A stretch of 64,000 nt of DNA. Origin: Chloroflexota bacterium (GTDB taxonomy: Bacteria > Chloroflexota > Anaerolineae > Anaerolineales > Villigracilaceae). The notes below the pieces were generated by a model. It worked only from the letters and a program-made list of their open reading frames with translations, searched no databases and had not been told where the DNA came from. This document shows, piece by piece, positions 18,522-26,958 of this stretch; the stretch's first letter is position 1; the number at the start of each line of letters is the position of its first letter. The DNA is taken from the NCBI GenBank assembly GCA_021824575.1, contig JAKAKJ010000033.1:40146-104145 (forward strand), given 5' to 3'. The translations under genes and the position numbers were made by a program.

Positions 18522-19649
18522 ATGCGGATTATTTATTTTTCCAAAGATTATTCCCCACACGATCATCGTTTCCTTGCGGCGTTGGCTGAAACGGATCACG
18601 AGGTTTTTTATTTAAAGCTCGAAAATAGCGCGCGGCAAATTGAAGATCGGCCTGTGCCGTCCAAAATTCAACAGGTTTTGTGGGCGGGCGGACAAAATCA
18701 ATTTCGCTGGCGTGACTTGCCGCGGCTTGTATTCGATTTCAAGCGCGTCGTGCGCGAAATTAAACCCGATCTTGTTCATGCCGGTCCGATCCAAACATGC
18801 GCTTTCATCGCGGCACTTTCGGGTTTTCATCCGCTGTTGACAATGTCGTGGGGATTCGATCTGATGCAGGATGTCCATAAGAATTGGCGGATGGAGCGCA
18901 TCACGCGTTACGTTCTGCGCAACAGCGATTTCTTCACCAGCGATGCCCAAGTAACGCGCGATAGAGCGGTCGCCCATGGAATGAAACCAAACCGAACGGT
19001 TGTCTTTCCGTGGGGCGTGGATTTGAAGCATTTTCGATGCACAACCGAATCTCGAATATCGAATGTCGCAAAACGCAAGACGCAAATCAAAAATCAAAAA
19101 CCGTTCACGCTTTTTTGCAATCGTTCGTGGGAGCCGCGTTATGGCGTGGATGTTCTGGCCAAAGCATTCGTCAAAGTGACGCAGCAAAACCCAAACGTCA
19201 ATTTGCTTCTGCTCAACGGCGGGTCACAGGCGCAGTTACTTCGTAATATTTTCATGAATGGCGGCGTATTAGACCGCGTCCAATTTGGCGGGCAGGTTTC
19301 GCAAAAAGATTTGCCGCGCTGGTATCATATGGCTGATCTTTACATCTCACCCTCGCACGTGGATGGTTCATCCGTTTCTCTGATGGAAGCGTTGGCGTGC
19401 GGCTTGCCCGCTCTCGTTTCGGACATTCCCGCGAACAAAGAATGGGTCAGCGATGGAGTCAACGGCTGGCTTTTTCGTGACAATGATCCAAACGATCTCG
19501 CCGGGAAAATTTTAACGGTGGTGGCCCAAAGAAAAAGATTAACTGAAATTGGCCGCGCCGCCCGAAAGTCCGCGGAGGAACGGGCCGATTGGAAGAAGAA
19601 TTTTGCGCTCCTGCTTCATGCTTACGATGAGACCGTCCGCCTTAAATGA
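18522..19649 (+). CDS. Glycosyltransferase family 4 (GT-B)
   Basis: 375 residues from the ATG just after the palindrome; the longer frame reads through the palindrome and is rejected. The N-terminal Rossmann half has MRIIYFSKDYSPHDHRFL and PDLVHAGPIQ. The C-terminal half has the donor-binding pattern YISPSHVDGSSVSLMEALAC followed by GLPALVSDIPANKEWV, with the E-x7-E motif of family 4. It is cytoplasmic and retaining, using an NDP-sugar to extend the lipid-linked glycan. The middle segment (about 170-195) is Lys/Arg-rich. Confidence 0.85.
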   Translation: MRIIYFSKDYSPHDHRFLAALAETDHEVFYLKLENSARQIEDRPVPSKIQQVLWAGGQNQFRWRDLPRLVFDFKRVVREIKPDLVHAGPIQTCAFIAALSGFHPLLTMSWGFDLMQDVHKNWRMERITRYVLRNSDFFTSDAQVTRDRAVAHGMKPNRTVVFPWGVDLKHFRCTTESRISNVAKRKTQIKNQKPFTLFCNRSWEPRYGVDVLAKAFVKVTQQNPNVNLLLLNGGSQAQLLRNIFMNGGVLDRVQFGGQVSQKDLPRWYHMADLYISPSHVDGSSVSLMEALACGLPALVSDIPANKEWVSDGVNGWLFRDNDPNDLAGKILTVVAQRKRLTEIGRAARKSAEERADWKKNFALLLHAYDETVRLK

Positions 19650-19664
19650 TCCCGGAGGTTCAAG

Positions 19665-19958
19665 ATGATTGTCTCGCTTGTGTTCGTGGTTGTCGTGACG
19701 ATTCTGGCCGTTTACTTCAGCACTTTCAATCAAGCCATCATTACCGTCAACCTCTTCGGCTATCTCGTGGAAGGACCAACCGGTCTTTTCCTGATTCTCG
19801 CGTTGGGCATCGGCGCTTTGATTGGCGTCCTGATCATGCTGCCATCGGTAATCAGCCGCAGTTGGACGCTGATGCAGCACAAGCGCCGCGTGCGGGAACT
19901 TGAAAAAGCTGTTTCCTCGCAGAAACCTGTTGAGCCAATCGAAGGCGAAGATTCGTAA
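19665..19958 (+). CDS. LapA-domain (DUF1049) small membrane protein
   Basis: 97 residues with a GGAGG ribosome binding site. Two transmembrane helices (about 3-22 and 40-62) are separated by the short loop NQAIITVNLFGYLVEGPTGL, followed by a basic, heptad-like cytoplasmic tail (KRRVRELEKAV). This is the layout of the lipopolysaccharide assembly protein A domain. In Escherichia coli LapA works with LapB in envelope biogenesis; the role here is presumably regulatory or scaffolding at the membrane. A homologous gene follows 83 bases downstream. Confidence 0.75.
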   Translation: MIVSLVFVVVVTILAVYFSTFNQAIITVNLFGYLVEGPTGLFLILALGIGALIGVLIMLPSVISRSWTLMQHKRRVRELEKAVSSQKPVEPIEGEDS

Positions 19959-20041
19959 GCCAGCAGGTTCTTCGTTGCTGAAATATGCAGGTTCGTTTTT
20001 TGCATTGAAGATTCTGTAAATCAAAATTCCAGGAGGCAAAA

Positions 20042-20377
20042 ATGGCAACTGTTTATTTGATCGTGGCGCTGGTGATCGCGCTCCTTGCGGTGGTTTTTGC
20101 ATTGCAAAATGCGATGACCATCACCATTTCCTTTTTGGCGTGGACGATAACAGGCTCGCTTTCTTTGGTCCTGTTGGTTACGCTCGTCATTGGCGTTGTG
20201 ATTGGCCTGCTTGTGCTCGCTCCTTCAGCGGTTAAAAATTCCTTTGCCGTTTCCAATCATCTCAAACGCATTGGCGCTCTGGAAAAAGAGCTGGATGCGC
20301 ATAAAGCGAAAATCGCTGAATTGCAGAAGCCCAACCCCGTTGAACTGCCATCGGAAACACCCGGCCCCCAACAGTGA
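20042..20377 (+). CDS. LapA-domain small membrane protein, second copy
   Basis: 111 residues with an AGGAGG ribosome binding site. Two helices (about 3-22 and 38-62) and the loop NAMTITISFLAWTITGSL are followed by a coiled-coil-like tail (LKRIGALEKELDAHKAKIAEL). It is a paralogue of the neighbour at 19665 with a longer tail. Its TGA overlaps the GTG start of the cytidylyltransferase gene (GTGA), so the two are translationally coupled. Confidence 0.75.
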   Translation: MATVYLIVALVIALLAVVFALQNAMTITISFLAWTITGSLSLVLLVTLVIGVVIGLLVLAPSAVKNSFAVSNHLKRIGALEKELDAHKAKIAELQKPNPVELPSETPGPQQ

Positions 20378-21186
20378 AGCCGCGCGTCGTTGCCATTATT
20401 CAGGGGCGGATGAGCTCATCGCGCCTGCCTGGGAAAATCCTTGCGGACATCGCGGGACAGCCGATGCTGCAGCGCGTCTTCATCCGAACCTCGCGGGCGG
20501 CCACCGTTAACGAAACCATTTTCGCCACGACAACCGATCCGAGCGATGATCCCGTGGCCGAATACTGCGATTTCAGCGGAATCCCATTCACACGCGGCAG
20601 TTTGTATGATGTGCTGGATCGTTATTATCAAGCCGCGAAAGAATCAAAAGCGGATGTCATTGTTCGCATCACCGCGGATTGTCCGGTGATTGATCCGGCA
20701 TTAATTGATGATGTCGTGAATACTTTGATTGATGGCGAATATGATTTTGCCTGCAATCGCCTTCCGCCGCCATTTCATCGAACTTTTCCAATTGGCCTCG
20801 ATACAGAAGTTTGCACATTTTCTGTTTTAGAAAAGGCATGGAAAGAAGCCAGGGAACCGCAGCACCGCGAACATGCCATGCCGTATTTTTATGAAGGAGT
20901 ACAGCTGTCGGCGGCTAGTCGTCAGTTGTCAGAAGGAATTTCTCCTCGCGGATTTAGGATTGCCTTGTTGAATCACGCCACCGACTTCGGCGATTATCGC
21001 TGGACAGTGGACACGCCCGAAGATTTGGAATTCATGCGTCAGGTCTATTCCCGCTTCAATGGCCGCGATGATTTTTCGTGGAAGGAAGTTCTGGATTTGG
21101 TTCACAACGAACCCAAGTTGATGGAAATCAATGCGGGCGTGAAACACAAAACGTTGAAAGACATTGATAAGCGCGCGCTGAAATGA
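20374..21186 (+). CDS. SpsF-like nucleotidyltransferase (CMP-KDO synthetase homologue)
   Basis: 270 residues from GTG. The N-terminal VVAIIQGRMSSSRLPGKIL is the nucleotide-binding motif of the SpsF group (COG1861), followed by VRITADCPVIDP with the metal-binding Asp, and DYRWTVDTPEDLEFM. The family activates sugars as CMP derivatives in spore-coat or nonulosonate synthesis. Placed after pseB and a NeuB-type synthase, it may be the CMP-transferring enzyme for that branch, though a typical NeuA-like protein also exists at 38760. A palindromic repeat starts immediately after its stop codon. Confidence 0.75.
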   Translation: MKPRVVAIIQGRMSSSRLPGKILADIAGQPMLQRVFIRTSRAATVNETIFATTTDPSDDPVAEYCDFSGIPFTRGSLYDVLDRYYQAAKESKADVIVRITADCPVIDPALIDDVVNTLIDGEYDFACNRLPPPFHRTFPIGLDTEVCTFSVLEKAWKEAREPQHREHAMPYFYEGVQLSAASRQLSEGISPRGFRIALLNHATDFGDYRWTVDTPEDLEFMRQVYSRFNGRDDFSWKEVLDLVHNEPKLMEINAGVKHKTLKDIDKRALK

Positions 21187-21325
21187 TGTCATTGCGAGCG
21201 AAGCGAAGCAATCTCATGTAATATATAAACAGGAGATTGCCACATTGAAAGAACACAGTGCTTCGTCGCCGCTGGGCGCGACACGTTGCGCCCCTACAAG
21301 AACACTGCGGCTCCTCGCAATGACA
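21187..21325. repeat. Composite palindromic element with TGTCATTGCGAG ends
   Basis: The ends tgtcattgcgagcg and ctcgcaatgaca are inverse complements, enclosing gaagcgaagcaatct and an inverse gcttcgtcg. A second element, a copy of the GTAGGGGCG type (ctgggcgcgacacgttgcgcccctac), is nested inside. A shorter relative lies at 36193-36294. No coding potential is visible. It resembles a small non-autonomous mobile element. Confidence 0.7.
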
Positions 21326-21337
21326 ATTGATTACTTA

Positions 21338-22246
21338 ATGTCACTGATTACTCTCTTCTCCGCCCCCAAACCCTTTACCGATCCGCACATCGCGATGATT
21401 CAGCGCAACGCGATCAAATCGTGGACGCTGCTTCCCGATGTCGAAATCATCCTCCTTGGCGATGAAGAAGGATTGGCGCAAGCAGCGCAGGAATTCGGCG
21501 TAAAGCATATTCCCAATGTGAAATGCAACGAGAATGGCACGCCGTTGATTTCATCCATGTTTGAATTGGTGCGGCAAAATACTCAAAGCGAATTGCTCTG
21601 CATCATCAACGCGGACATGATTCTTATGTCTGATTTTATTGAAGCAGCGAAGCAAATGATGAATTTTAAAGAAAAATTTGTTTTGCTGAGTCAGCGCTGG
21701 GATTTGGATATAACACAACCCATTGATTTCACCGATGGCTGGCAAGATCGCCTGCGGTCTGACATCTATGATCGAGGTCAATTACATAAACCCGCCGGAA
21801 GCGATTCCTTCCTCTTTCCTCTTTCTTCTTACCTCGATGTTCCCAATTTCGCCATCGGCCGCGCGGGTTGGGACAATTGGATGATTTACAAAGCGCGCAA
21901 AGAAAAATGGCCTGTCATTGATTGCACGCCATCGGTCATGATTGTCCATCAAAGCCATGATTATTCTCATTTACCCGGCGGCAAACCGCATTACGAGCAT
22001 CCCGATACGAACGAAAACATCCGTCTTGCAGGCGGGCAGGCCAACATCCGTTACACGATTTTGGACGCGACGCATCAACTCGTCGGAGGTAAACTTGTCC
22101 GTCCAAAAATGTCTCGTCCGCGTTTCATGCGCGGTGTGGAATTGTTCTTGCGAAAAGTGTTCTTCTTCCTGCCTGAAAATACGATTGAAAATGTGGCAAG
22201 GCCGAAGAGATGGAAGAAACGAATTAAGAAATTATTCAAATCGTAG
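21338..22246 (+). CDS. Glycosyltransferase-like protein (GT-A type)
   Basis: 302 residues from MSLITLFSAP; upstream in-frame codons belong to the palindromic element and are rejected. The pattern IEIILLGDEEG-like strand (VEIILLGDEEGLAQ), CIINADMILMSDF (a DxD-like NAD-M site) and FAIGRAGWDNWMIYKAR followed by VIHQSHDYSH-like residues (MIVHQSHDYSH) is typical of a group of small GT-A transferases in surface polysaccharide loci. The last 60 residues are very basic, suggesting membrane association. The stop codon TAG lies inside the palindrome that begins at 22243. Confidence 0.65.
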   Translation: MSLITLFSAPKPFTDPHIAMIQRNAIKSWTLLPDVEIILLGDEEGLAQAAQEFGVKHIPNVKCNENGTPLISSMFELVRQNTQSELLCIINADMILMSDFIEAAKQMMNFKEKFVLLSQRWDLDITQPIDFTDGWQDRLRSDIYDRGQLHKPAGSDSFLFPLSSYLDVPNFAIGRAGWDNWMIYKARKEKWPVIDCTPSVMIVHQSHDYSHLPGGKPHYEHPDTNENIRLAGGQANIRYTILDATHQLVGGKLVRPKMSRPRFMRGVELFLRKVFFFLPENTIENVARPKRWKKRIKKLFKS

Positions 22247-22271
22247 GAGCGGAGCGACGCTCCGCCCCTAC
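22243..22271. repeat. 29-bp palindrome of the GTAGGGGC family
   Basis: gtaggagcggagcg and cgctccgcccctac flank a single A. The element supplies the TAG stop codon of the glycosyltransferase at 21338, so its insertion probably reset the C-terminus of that protein. Confidence 0.7.
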
Positions 22272-22282
22272 ACAAGGAAATT

Positions 22283-23320
22283 ATGCGTAAAGGTCAAAAC
22301 CCCGCCAAATTTGTCAAAGATGTCGCCCGCCCCGAGCGGATCACGGTCGCGTTGTTGAACTACATTCCGTTCTTGAGCGGATTCTATGCCGAGACTTTGG
22401 ATGTGTTGAAAGTCTGCATGGAATCAATGCGAAAGGACGCGGGCTTGCCATTTGATCTGATGGTTTTCGATAACGGCTCGTGCGCGGAAGTGCGCGATTA
22501 TTTGATCCAGGAAAAAGAAGAAGGAAGAATCCAATATTTGATTCTGGCCGAGAAGAATATGGGCAAAGGCGGCGCATGGAATGTGATGCTGGCAGGCGCG
22601 CCCGGAGAAATCATCGCGTATACAGACAGCGACGTTTTATTTTCTCCAAAATGGCTTTCGCGTTCCGTTGAAATTTTGGAAACATTTCCAAACGTTGGCA
22701 TGGTGACCGCGCGTCCGTTCCGCACGCCGCCGGAGTTTTATGAAGGCACGTTGAATTGGGCGCGCAAGAATGCAAAACTCGAAGATGGACAATTCATTCC
22801 ATGGGAAACATTTTTGGAATTTAATCTCTCACTCGGGCAGACCGAAGAAGAGAATAAAAAAGTCTACGCAGAGACGAAAGATTGGAAAATTACTTATAAC
22901 CCGCCAGCCGATGGTCGAGTAGGCGGTGGGTCTCGATACGTTCCTTCGGAACTACTCGACCAGCGCCGCCGTATCGAGACCGAGGCGAAACCGATTGTTG
23001 TATTTGCTGGCGCATCGCACTGGCAATTCACGGCGTACAAATCCACGCTTGGACAATTCCTGCCCTTTGACATGGACAAGCCGATGGGACAAGTCCGCCA
23101 GTTGGACAAGCGCATGAACGACGCAGGCTTATTGCGCTTGATGGTCTCCGACCCGCTGGCGATGAATATGTCCAATACGCTGGGGTATTTGCGCGGAGAA
23201 CTCAAAGCGCAAAATAAAAAACGCAAAGTTGGTTTTGGCAAACGTTTCTTTGAAATTGGTTTTATCAAGAAGATGTTGCTGGCAGTGTACAACAAGATTT
23301 TCAAGATGTATTATGAATAG
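22283..23320 (+). CDS. GT2 family glycosyltransferase carrying an in-frame repeat insertion
   Basis: 345 residues. The GT-A core has FDLMVFDNGSCAEVRDYL, NMGKGGAWNVML and IAYTDSDVLFSP, where DSD is the metal-binding motif. FAGASHWQFTAYKS and FDMDKPMGQVRQ follow, positions corresponding to the acceptor side. Between residues about 210 and 234 the reading frame passes through a palindromic DNA repeat (22912-22982), adding a Gly/Arg/Glu-rich segment (DGRVGGGSRY...). Frame is kept on both sides. The C-terminus is basic (KAQNKKRKVGFGKRF). The role is inverting transfer of a sugar in glycan assembly. Confidence 0.8.
   Translation: MRKGQNPAKFVKDVARPERITVALLNYIPFLSGFYAETLDVLKVCMESMRKDAGLPFDLMVFDNGSCAEVRDYLIQEKEEGRIQYLILAEKNMGKGGAWNVMLAGAPGEIIAYTDSDVLFSPKWLSRSVEILETFPNVGMVTARPFRTPPEFYEGTLNWARKNAKLEDGQFIPWETFLEFNLSLGQTEEENKKVYAETKDWKITYNPPADGRVGGGSRYVPSELLDQRRRIETEAKPIVVFAGASHWQFTAYKSTLGQFLPFDMDKPMGQVRQLDKRMNDAGLLRLMVSDPLAMNMSNTLGYLRGELKAQNKKRKVGFGKRFFEIGFIKKMLLAVYNKIFKMYYE
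22912..22982. repeat. Palindromic repeat embedded in a coding sequence
   Basis: tggtcgagtag and ctactcgacca-like arms (actactcgacca) pair, and ggtctcgatacg pairs with cgtatcgagacc, with ggcgg/ccgcc between them. The 71 bases read in frame within the GT2 gene. Elements with TCTCGATACG...CTCGACCA arms are normally seen between genes. Confidence 0.7.
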
Positions 23321-23333
23321 ATGGAGGTGCACG

Positions 23334-24614
23334 ATGTATGAAAACCTTCGTAGATATATCTCGGTTTTATTATTCGCAATCTTGATTCTATCAGGATGCA
23401 ATCCTTTGCCAAACCCTTTTGCATCTAATCCTTTTATTTCGAGTCCTGAAATTGACCAAGTGATTAAGTCTGGTAGTTTTGTAGAAGACACAGAACTGCA
23501 ATATTTCCCAATATTTAACTGCCAGAGCCAAGTACAAAATACAGTTAATGTTTCGCGCTCAAGAACATTGGAACAAAGTGTTAATGTTAGTATTGATCCT
23601 AATATTAAATTTGCAAGTCCTGACAAGCTTTCTAATTTCATTGATCAAGTTGATGTAACCATTGGTGGAAATTATGGTTGGACAAATGGAACTACTGTTA
23701 TTGATAGCAGCGGTCTGACTTTAAATGCTGCGCCCCAATCTTATCCAGTTTACACAATTGCATGGCGGCAGCGATGGGAAAAAGGATATGTTGTAGTAAA
23801 AGCACAAAATGGAACAGAGCAATTGCCATATCAATTTCTGAGTGAGGCTCATCCAGAGATTCAAAACATCAACAATTATGATTGTACAGCAAGCGGTTTT
23901 TCTGCTGCAACTGCTATGGCACTCTCGCTTAATAATAATTCAACACCAACACCTACATTGTCTCCAACTAAAGTGCCTGCACCTACGTCTACGCAATTTG
24001 TATCTCAGCCAGCCATTTCAGAGTGGACTTTAGGCAATTTGATCTATGAGGAAACATTTGAAAATGGAGCAGCAAATGGATTCCACATCCGATGGGGAGA
24101 TTTTAATATTGTTCAAACTTCAGACGGCAATCACGTTTGGCGCACTTCTGACATTTCCAGTGATGCAGACGCTCAGTTAGTGCTTCCTACACAGTCAAGC
24201 GATTATGCAGTTGAGGCTAAGATAATGCAGGTTTCTGGCGAGAAAGGTTTTGCTTTTATAAATATTCGATACGTAGCCGGTAGCCCTTGTAACCCTGATT
24301 ATGAATTGTATATGGACACTTTTGGGGGGTGGCTAAACCTAATTGAGAGGTCAAGCACATGTGAAGAGTTAAGACAAACTGGACTTTTTGCAAACTATCA
24401 TACATCATTGACTAATGGTGTTTGGTATACGCTGAAAATGGAGGCGAAGGGTCCCGAGATTAGAGCTTATTTAGATGGCAATCTTGTAATGCGCGCTATA
24501 GAACCGGGGGTAGTGCTTAAATCCAATGTCATTGGCGTTTCAACTTGTTGTGGTGATACATTGCCGCATACATTTGATTTTGATGATATCCGCGTATGGC
24601 TTATTAATCCATAG
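23334..24614 (+). CDS. Lipoprotein with C-terminal jelly-roll-like domain, unknown function
   Basis: 426 residues from an ATG with a GGAGG ribosome binding site; the longer frame overlaps the upstream gene and is rejected. The signal sequence ISVLLFAILILSGC ends in a lipobox, predicting an N-terminal lipid anchor outside the cytoplasmic membrane. A Thr/Pro/Ser linker (about 225-245) leads to a C-terminal domain beginning YEETFENG, with DYAVEAKI and FDFDDIRVWL, the strand pattern of laminin-G/DUF1080-like carbohydrate-binding jelly rolls. The gene is AT-rich relative to the glycosyltransferase genes around it, suggesting separate origin. Confidence 0.65.
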   Translation: MYENLRRYISVLLFAILILSGCNPLPNPFASNPFISSPEIDQVIKSGSFVEDTELQYFPIFNCQSQVQNTVNVSRSRTLEQSVNVSIDPNIKFASPDKLSNFIDQVDVTIGGNYGWTNGTTVIDSSGLTLNAAPQSYPVYTIAWRQRWEKGYVVVKAQNGTEQLPYQFLSEAHPEIQNINNYDCTASGFSAATAMALSLNNNSTPTPTLSPTKVPAPTSTQFVSQPAISEWTLGNLIYEETFENGAANGFHIRWGDFNIVQTSDGNHVWRTSDISSDADAQLVLPTQSSDYAVEAKIMQVSGEKGFAFINIRYVAGSPCNPDYELYMDTFGGWLNLIERSSTCEELRQTGLFANYHTSLTNGVWYTLKMEAKGPEIRAYLDGNLVMRAIEPGVVLKSNVIGVSTCCGDTLPHTFDFDDIRVWLINP

Positions 24615-24636
24615 TCGTTTGTAGTAAAGAAATTCA

Positions 24637-24681
24637 ATGACCAAACGCATCTTCATCTCCGCCGATCATGGCATGGCAATC
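24637..24681 (+). pseudogene. 5' fragment of a GT gene, truncated by an IS200-like unit
   Basis: These 45 bases, ATG included, match the first 45 bases of the gene at 25482 except for two silent changes (GAT/GAC, CAT/CAC). After position 24681 the similarity stops and the repeat flank of the transposase unit begins; the frame reads on to a TGA at 24763-24765. Upstream sequences of the two copies do not match. It looks like the remnant of a duplicated gene, broken by insertion or left over from recombination. Confidence 0.7.
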
Positions 24682-24693
24682 GCGTGGGATAAA

Positions 24694-25380
24694 TCCCGTG
24701 CTCAATACATGGAAGCGCTTCGCGCTGACGCAACGAGTCGGTTTCAACCGACTTTCGCGAACTGAGGAGGGGATTCACGTGTACCCCGTTCTTTGGGGTA
24801 TCCCCGACAAAACAAAATAGGAAAAGTATATGACCTATTGGCGTCTTCATTATCACATCATCTTTTCAACGTTTGAACGTCAGCCGATTCTCGTTGGCGA
24901 ACGCGAGAAAATGTTCTATGGCGTCATTTATCAAAAAGCCAAAGAACTGGATTTGAAAATTCATGCTGCAGGTAATGTAGACGATCATGTTCATATCGTT
25001 GTTTCCATTCCACCAAAACTCTCAGTTGCGGATTGCGTCCGTCATATAAAAGGCGCGAGCGCGTATGCCATCAACCACATGGACGGTAGCGATGGTCAAT
25101 TCAAATGGCAGGAAGGTTATGGCGCGCTGACGGTTGGCGAGCGTTCTTTGGAAACCGTCATGGCTTATGCCGTAAATCAAAAACAGCACCACAAAGATCG
25201 CACGATGATTGATGTTTATGAGAGAATTGACGAGGAATGAAAATAAACTCTATTACGCGGCGTGGCTTTTTGAGCGGGATTGCCCTAAAGGGTGCTTCGC
25301 GAAAATCCCTGCTCAATACATGAAAGCCATACGGGCTGAAAAGCGAGTCGGCTTTAGCCGACTTTCATGCACTGAGGTGG
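24694..25380 (+). mobile_element. IS200-like/RAYT unit flanked by direct REP-like repeats
   Basis: A left repeat (24694-24770) and a right repeat (25306-25380), in the same orientation, share ctcaatacatg, then gagtcgg-tt-ccgactttc hairpins and actgagg. They bracket a single-domain Y1 transposase gene. No tnpB is present. This layout matches REP-associated tyrosine transposases or IS200-type elements, which move as single-stranded DNA using terminal hairpins. Exact ends are uncertain. Confidence 0.7.
24830..25240 (+). CDS. IS200-like (Y1, RAYT-type) transposase
   Basis: 136 residues of the Transposase_17/IS200 family. The HUH motif is intact in DDHVHIVVSIPP (His53, His55), and the nucleophile candidate is Tyr113 in TVMAYAVNQKQHHKD. 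The start MTYWRLHYHIIFSTF is the usual first strand. Length is typical and no frameshift is visible, so it may be active. It nicks and joins single-stranded DNA at hairpin-marked ends. It is flanked by REP-like hairpins and inserted in front of a glycosyltransferase gene. Confidence 0.85.
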   Translation: MTYWRLHYHIIFSTFERQPILVGEREKMFYGVIYQKAKELDLKIHAAGNVDDHVHIVVSIPPKLSVADCVRHIKGASAYAINHMDGSDGQFKWQEGYGALTVGERSLETVMAYAVNQKQHHKDRTMIDVYERIDEE

Positions 25381-25481
25381 AGATTTATCTCCCGCCGAAA
25401 CCCGAAGCCAAGATAAAATCTTTCGAAGCAGAATCAACTCAAACTTACTTTAACTAAGCAACTACGCAACTATCAGACTAC

Positions 25482-26945
25482 ATGACCAAACGCATCTTCA
25501 TCTCCGCCGACCACGGCATGGCAATCATCTACTTCCTGCAAAGCGATGTTGTTTCAACGTTGCTCGATGCGGGCGTTGAGATAGTTGTCCTCACCGACGA
25601 TGAAACCAAAGAAAAAATATCACAACGTTTTGCTCGCGATGGTTTGACCTTCGAAGGTTTGCGCCTTCGGCAAGCCAGCGACTACGCCAACAAATTCAAA
25701 CCGCGCTGGCAATGGCTGCTCGCCTACCTCCGCCGCGTCGGCGGCTCGTGGCGCATCAACACCGAAGCCATGGACAGCCACATCTGGGAAGTCTGGGTCG
25801 AGAACGGTTGGAAATTCCGCTTGGGGATTTGGATTCCCGCCGCGCTCGCGATTCTGATTCTGCGGACGTTTTCTTTCGCGCGCAAATTCTTGGTGCGGAT
25901 GCAGAGCCGCTTCACTCCCCGCCCGAACCTTTATTCCGATTTATTTGAAAAATACAAACCCGATCTGGTCATCGCTTCGACGGCGGGCTGGCGGCTCGAC
26001 CGTTACCTCCTGCGCGAGGCTCATGCGCGCGGCGTCCCGACCATGGCCGCCATCGTCGGCTGGGACAACCCATCCAGTTACGCCATCCGCGGCGCATCGA
26101 TGGATTACGCCACCTGCTGGTCGCAGCTTCAAAAAAACGAATTGGTTTATGGCTCTGACTGGAATCCTGAACGCGTGAACATCGGCGGCATTCCATCGTA
26201 TGACGGTTATTTCAGAAAAGAATGGCAATTATCGAAGGATGATTATTTCAAACTTCACGGTCTCGACTCGAATCGCAAATTGATCTCGTATGCGTGTTCG
26301 TTCGTCCATTTCGCGCCGAACTTTCCCAACGTGGAAGCGTTGGCAAAATTAGTTTCATCCGATGCGTTGGTCGAACCTTCGCAATTATTGATTCGATTGC
26401 ATCCGAGTCATTTTCAAGATAAGCCGAAAATCTTTGCCGATGAACGCGAAAAGATTTTTGCGCTCGAAAAACAATATCCGCATGTGCATGTTGTCAAGCC
26501 GGTGGCGTTGGGCGGATCGCTCGGCTATTACGGCGGCGAAGATATGGATGAAAAATCGTCCATGATGGCACACTCGGATGTGTTAGTTACAGTCTATTCA
26601 ACGATGGTCGTTGAAACCGCTGTCCATGACACGCCAATTGTCGCGGCGGTAATTGATGTCCCTGGTGGATGGAACAAGCCGAAGAAATATTCATTGTCGC
26701 TGAAGAAGATTGGCAACTGGCCCACACATAAACGATTCCGCGATGCCAAAGCTGGACGCGTCGCCGAAAATGCGGATCAGCTTCGGGACGCGATCAATCT
26801 CTATTTAACGAATCCCGCCCTCGACGCGGCCCAGAGACGAAAATTTGTCGAAGATGAAATCACCTTCACTGACGGCACTTCCGGCAGGCGAACAGCAGAA
26901 TTTATCCTTCAAATCCTGCGAGAAAGCCCCGAAACCCGCCCCTGA
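25482..26945 (+). CDS. Capsule-synthesis-type GT-B-like transferase
   Basis: 487 residues. The N-terminal MTKRIFISADHGMAIIYFL and the middle YKPDLVIASTAGWRLDRYLL resemble a Rossmann half. The C-terminal half has LLIRLHPSHF and MAHSDVLVTVYSTMVVETA, the RxHP and S/T-rich nucleotide-binding pattern shared with the proteins at 10590 and 41861. It is probably a cytoplasmic transferase acting on lipid-linked glycan. The first 45 bases are duplicated at 24637 on the far side of the transposase unit, so this copy is the intact one. Confidence 0.65.
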   Translation: MTKRIFISADHGMAIIYFLQSDVVSTLLDAGVEIVVLTDDETKEKISQRFARDGLTFEGLRLRQASDYANKFKPRWQWLLAYLRRVGGSWRINTEAMDSHIWEVWVENGWKFRLGIWIPAALAILILRTFSFARKFLVRMQSRFTPRPNLYSDLFEKYKPDLVIASTAGWRLDRYLLREAHARGVPTMAAIVGWDNPSSYAIRGASMDYATCWSQLQKNELVYGSDWNPERVNIGGIPSYDGYFRKEWQLSKDDYFKLHGLDSNRKLISYACSFVHFAPNFPNVEALAKLVSSDALVEPSQLLIRLHPSHFQDKPKIFADEREKIFALEKQYPHVHVVKPVALGGSLGYYGGEDMDEKSSMMAHSDVLVTVYSTMVVETAVHDTPIVAAVIDVPGGWNKPKKYSLSLKKIGNWPTHKRFRDAKAGRVAENADQLRDAINLYLTNPALDAAQRRKFVEDEITFTDGTSGRRTAEFILQILRESPETRP

Positions 26946-26958
26946 CAGGCCTTTCCGG

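Noticed and set aside
24830..25240. Complete IS605-type element with tnpB or an OMEGA-type guide RNA system
   Set aside because: Only a Y1 transposase is encoded; there is no RuvC-like TnpB gene nearby.
25209..25457. Small 82-codon gene after the transposase
   Set aside because: It overlaps the transposase end and runs through the REP-like repeat; no start signal and no protein-like pattern.
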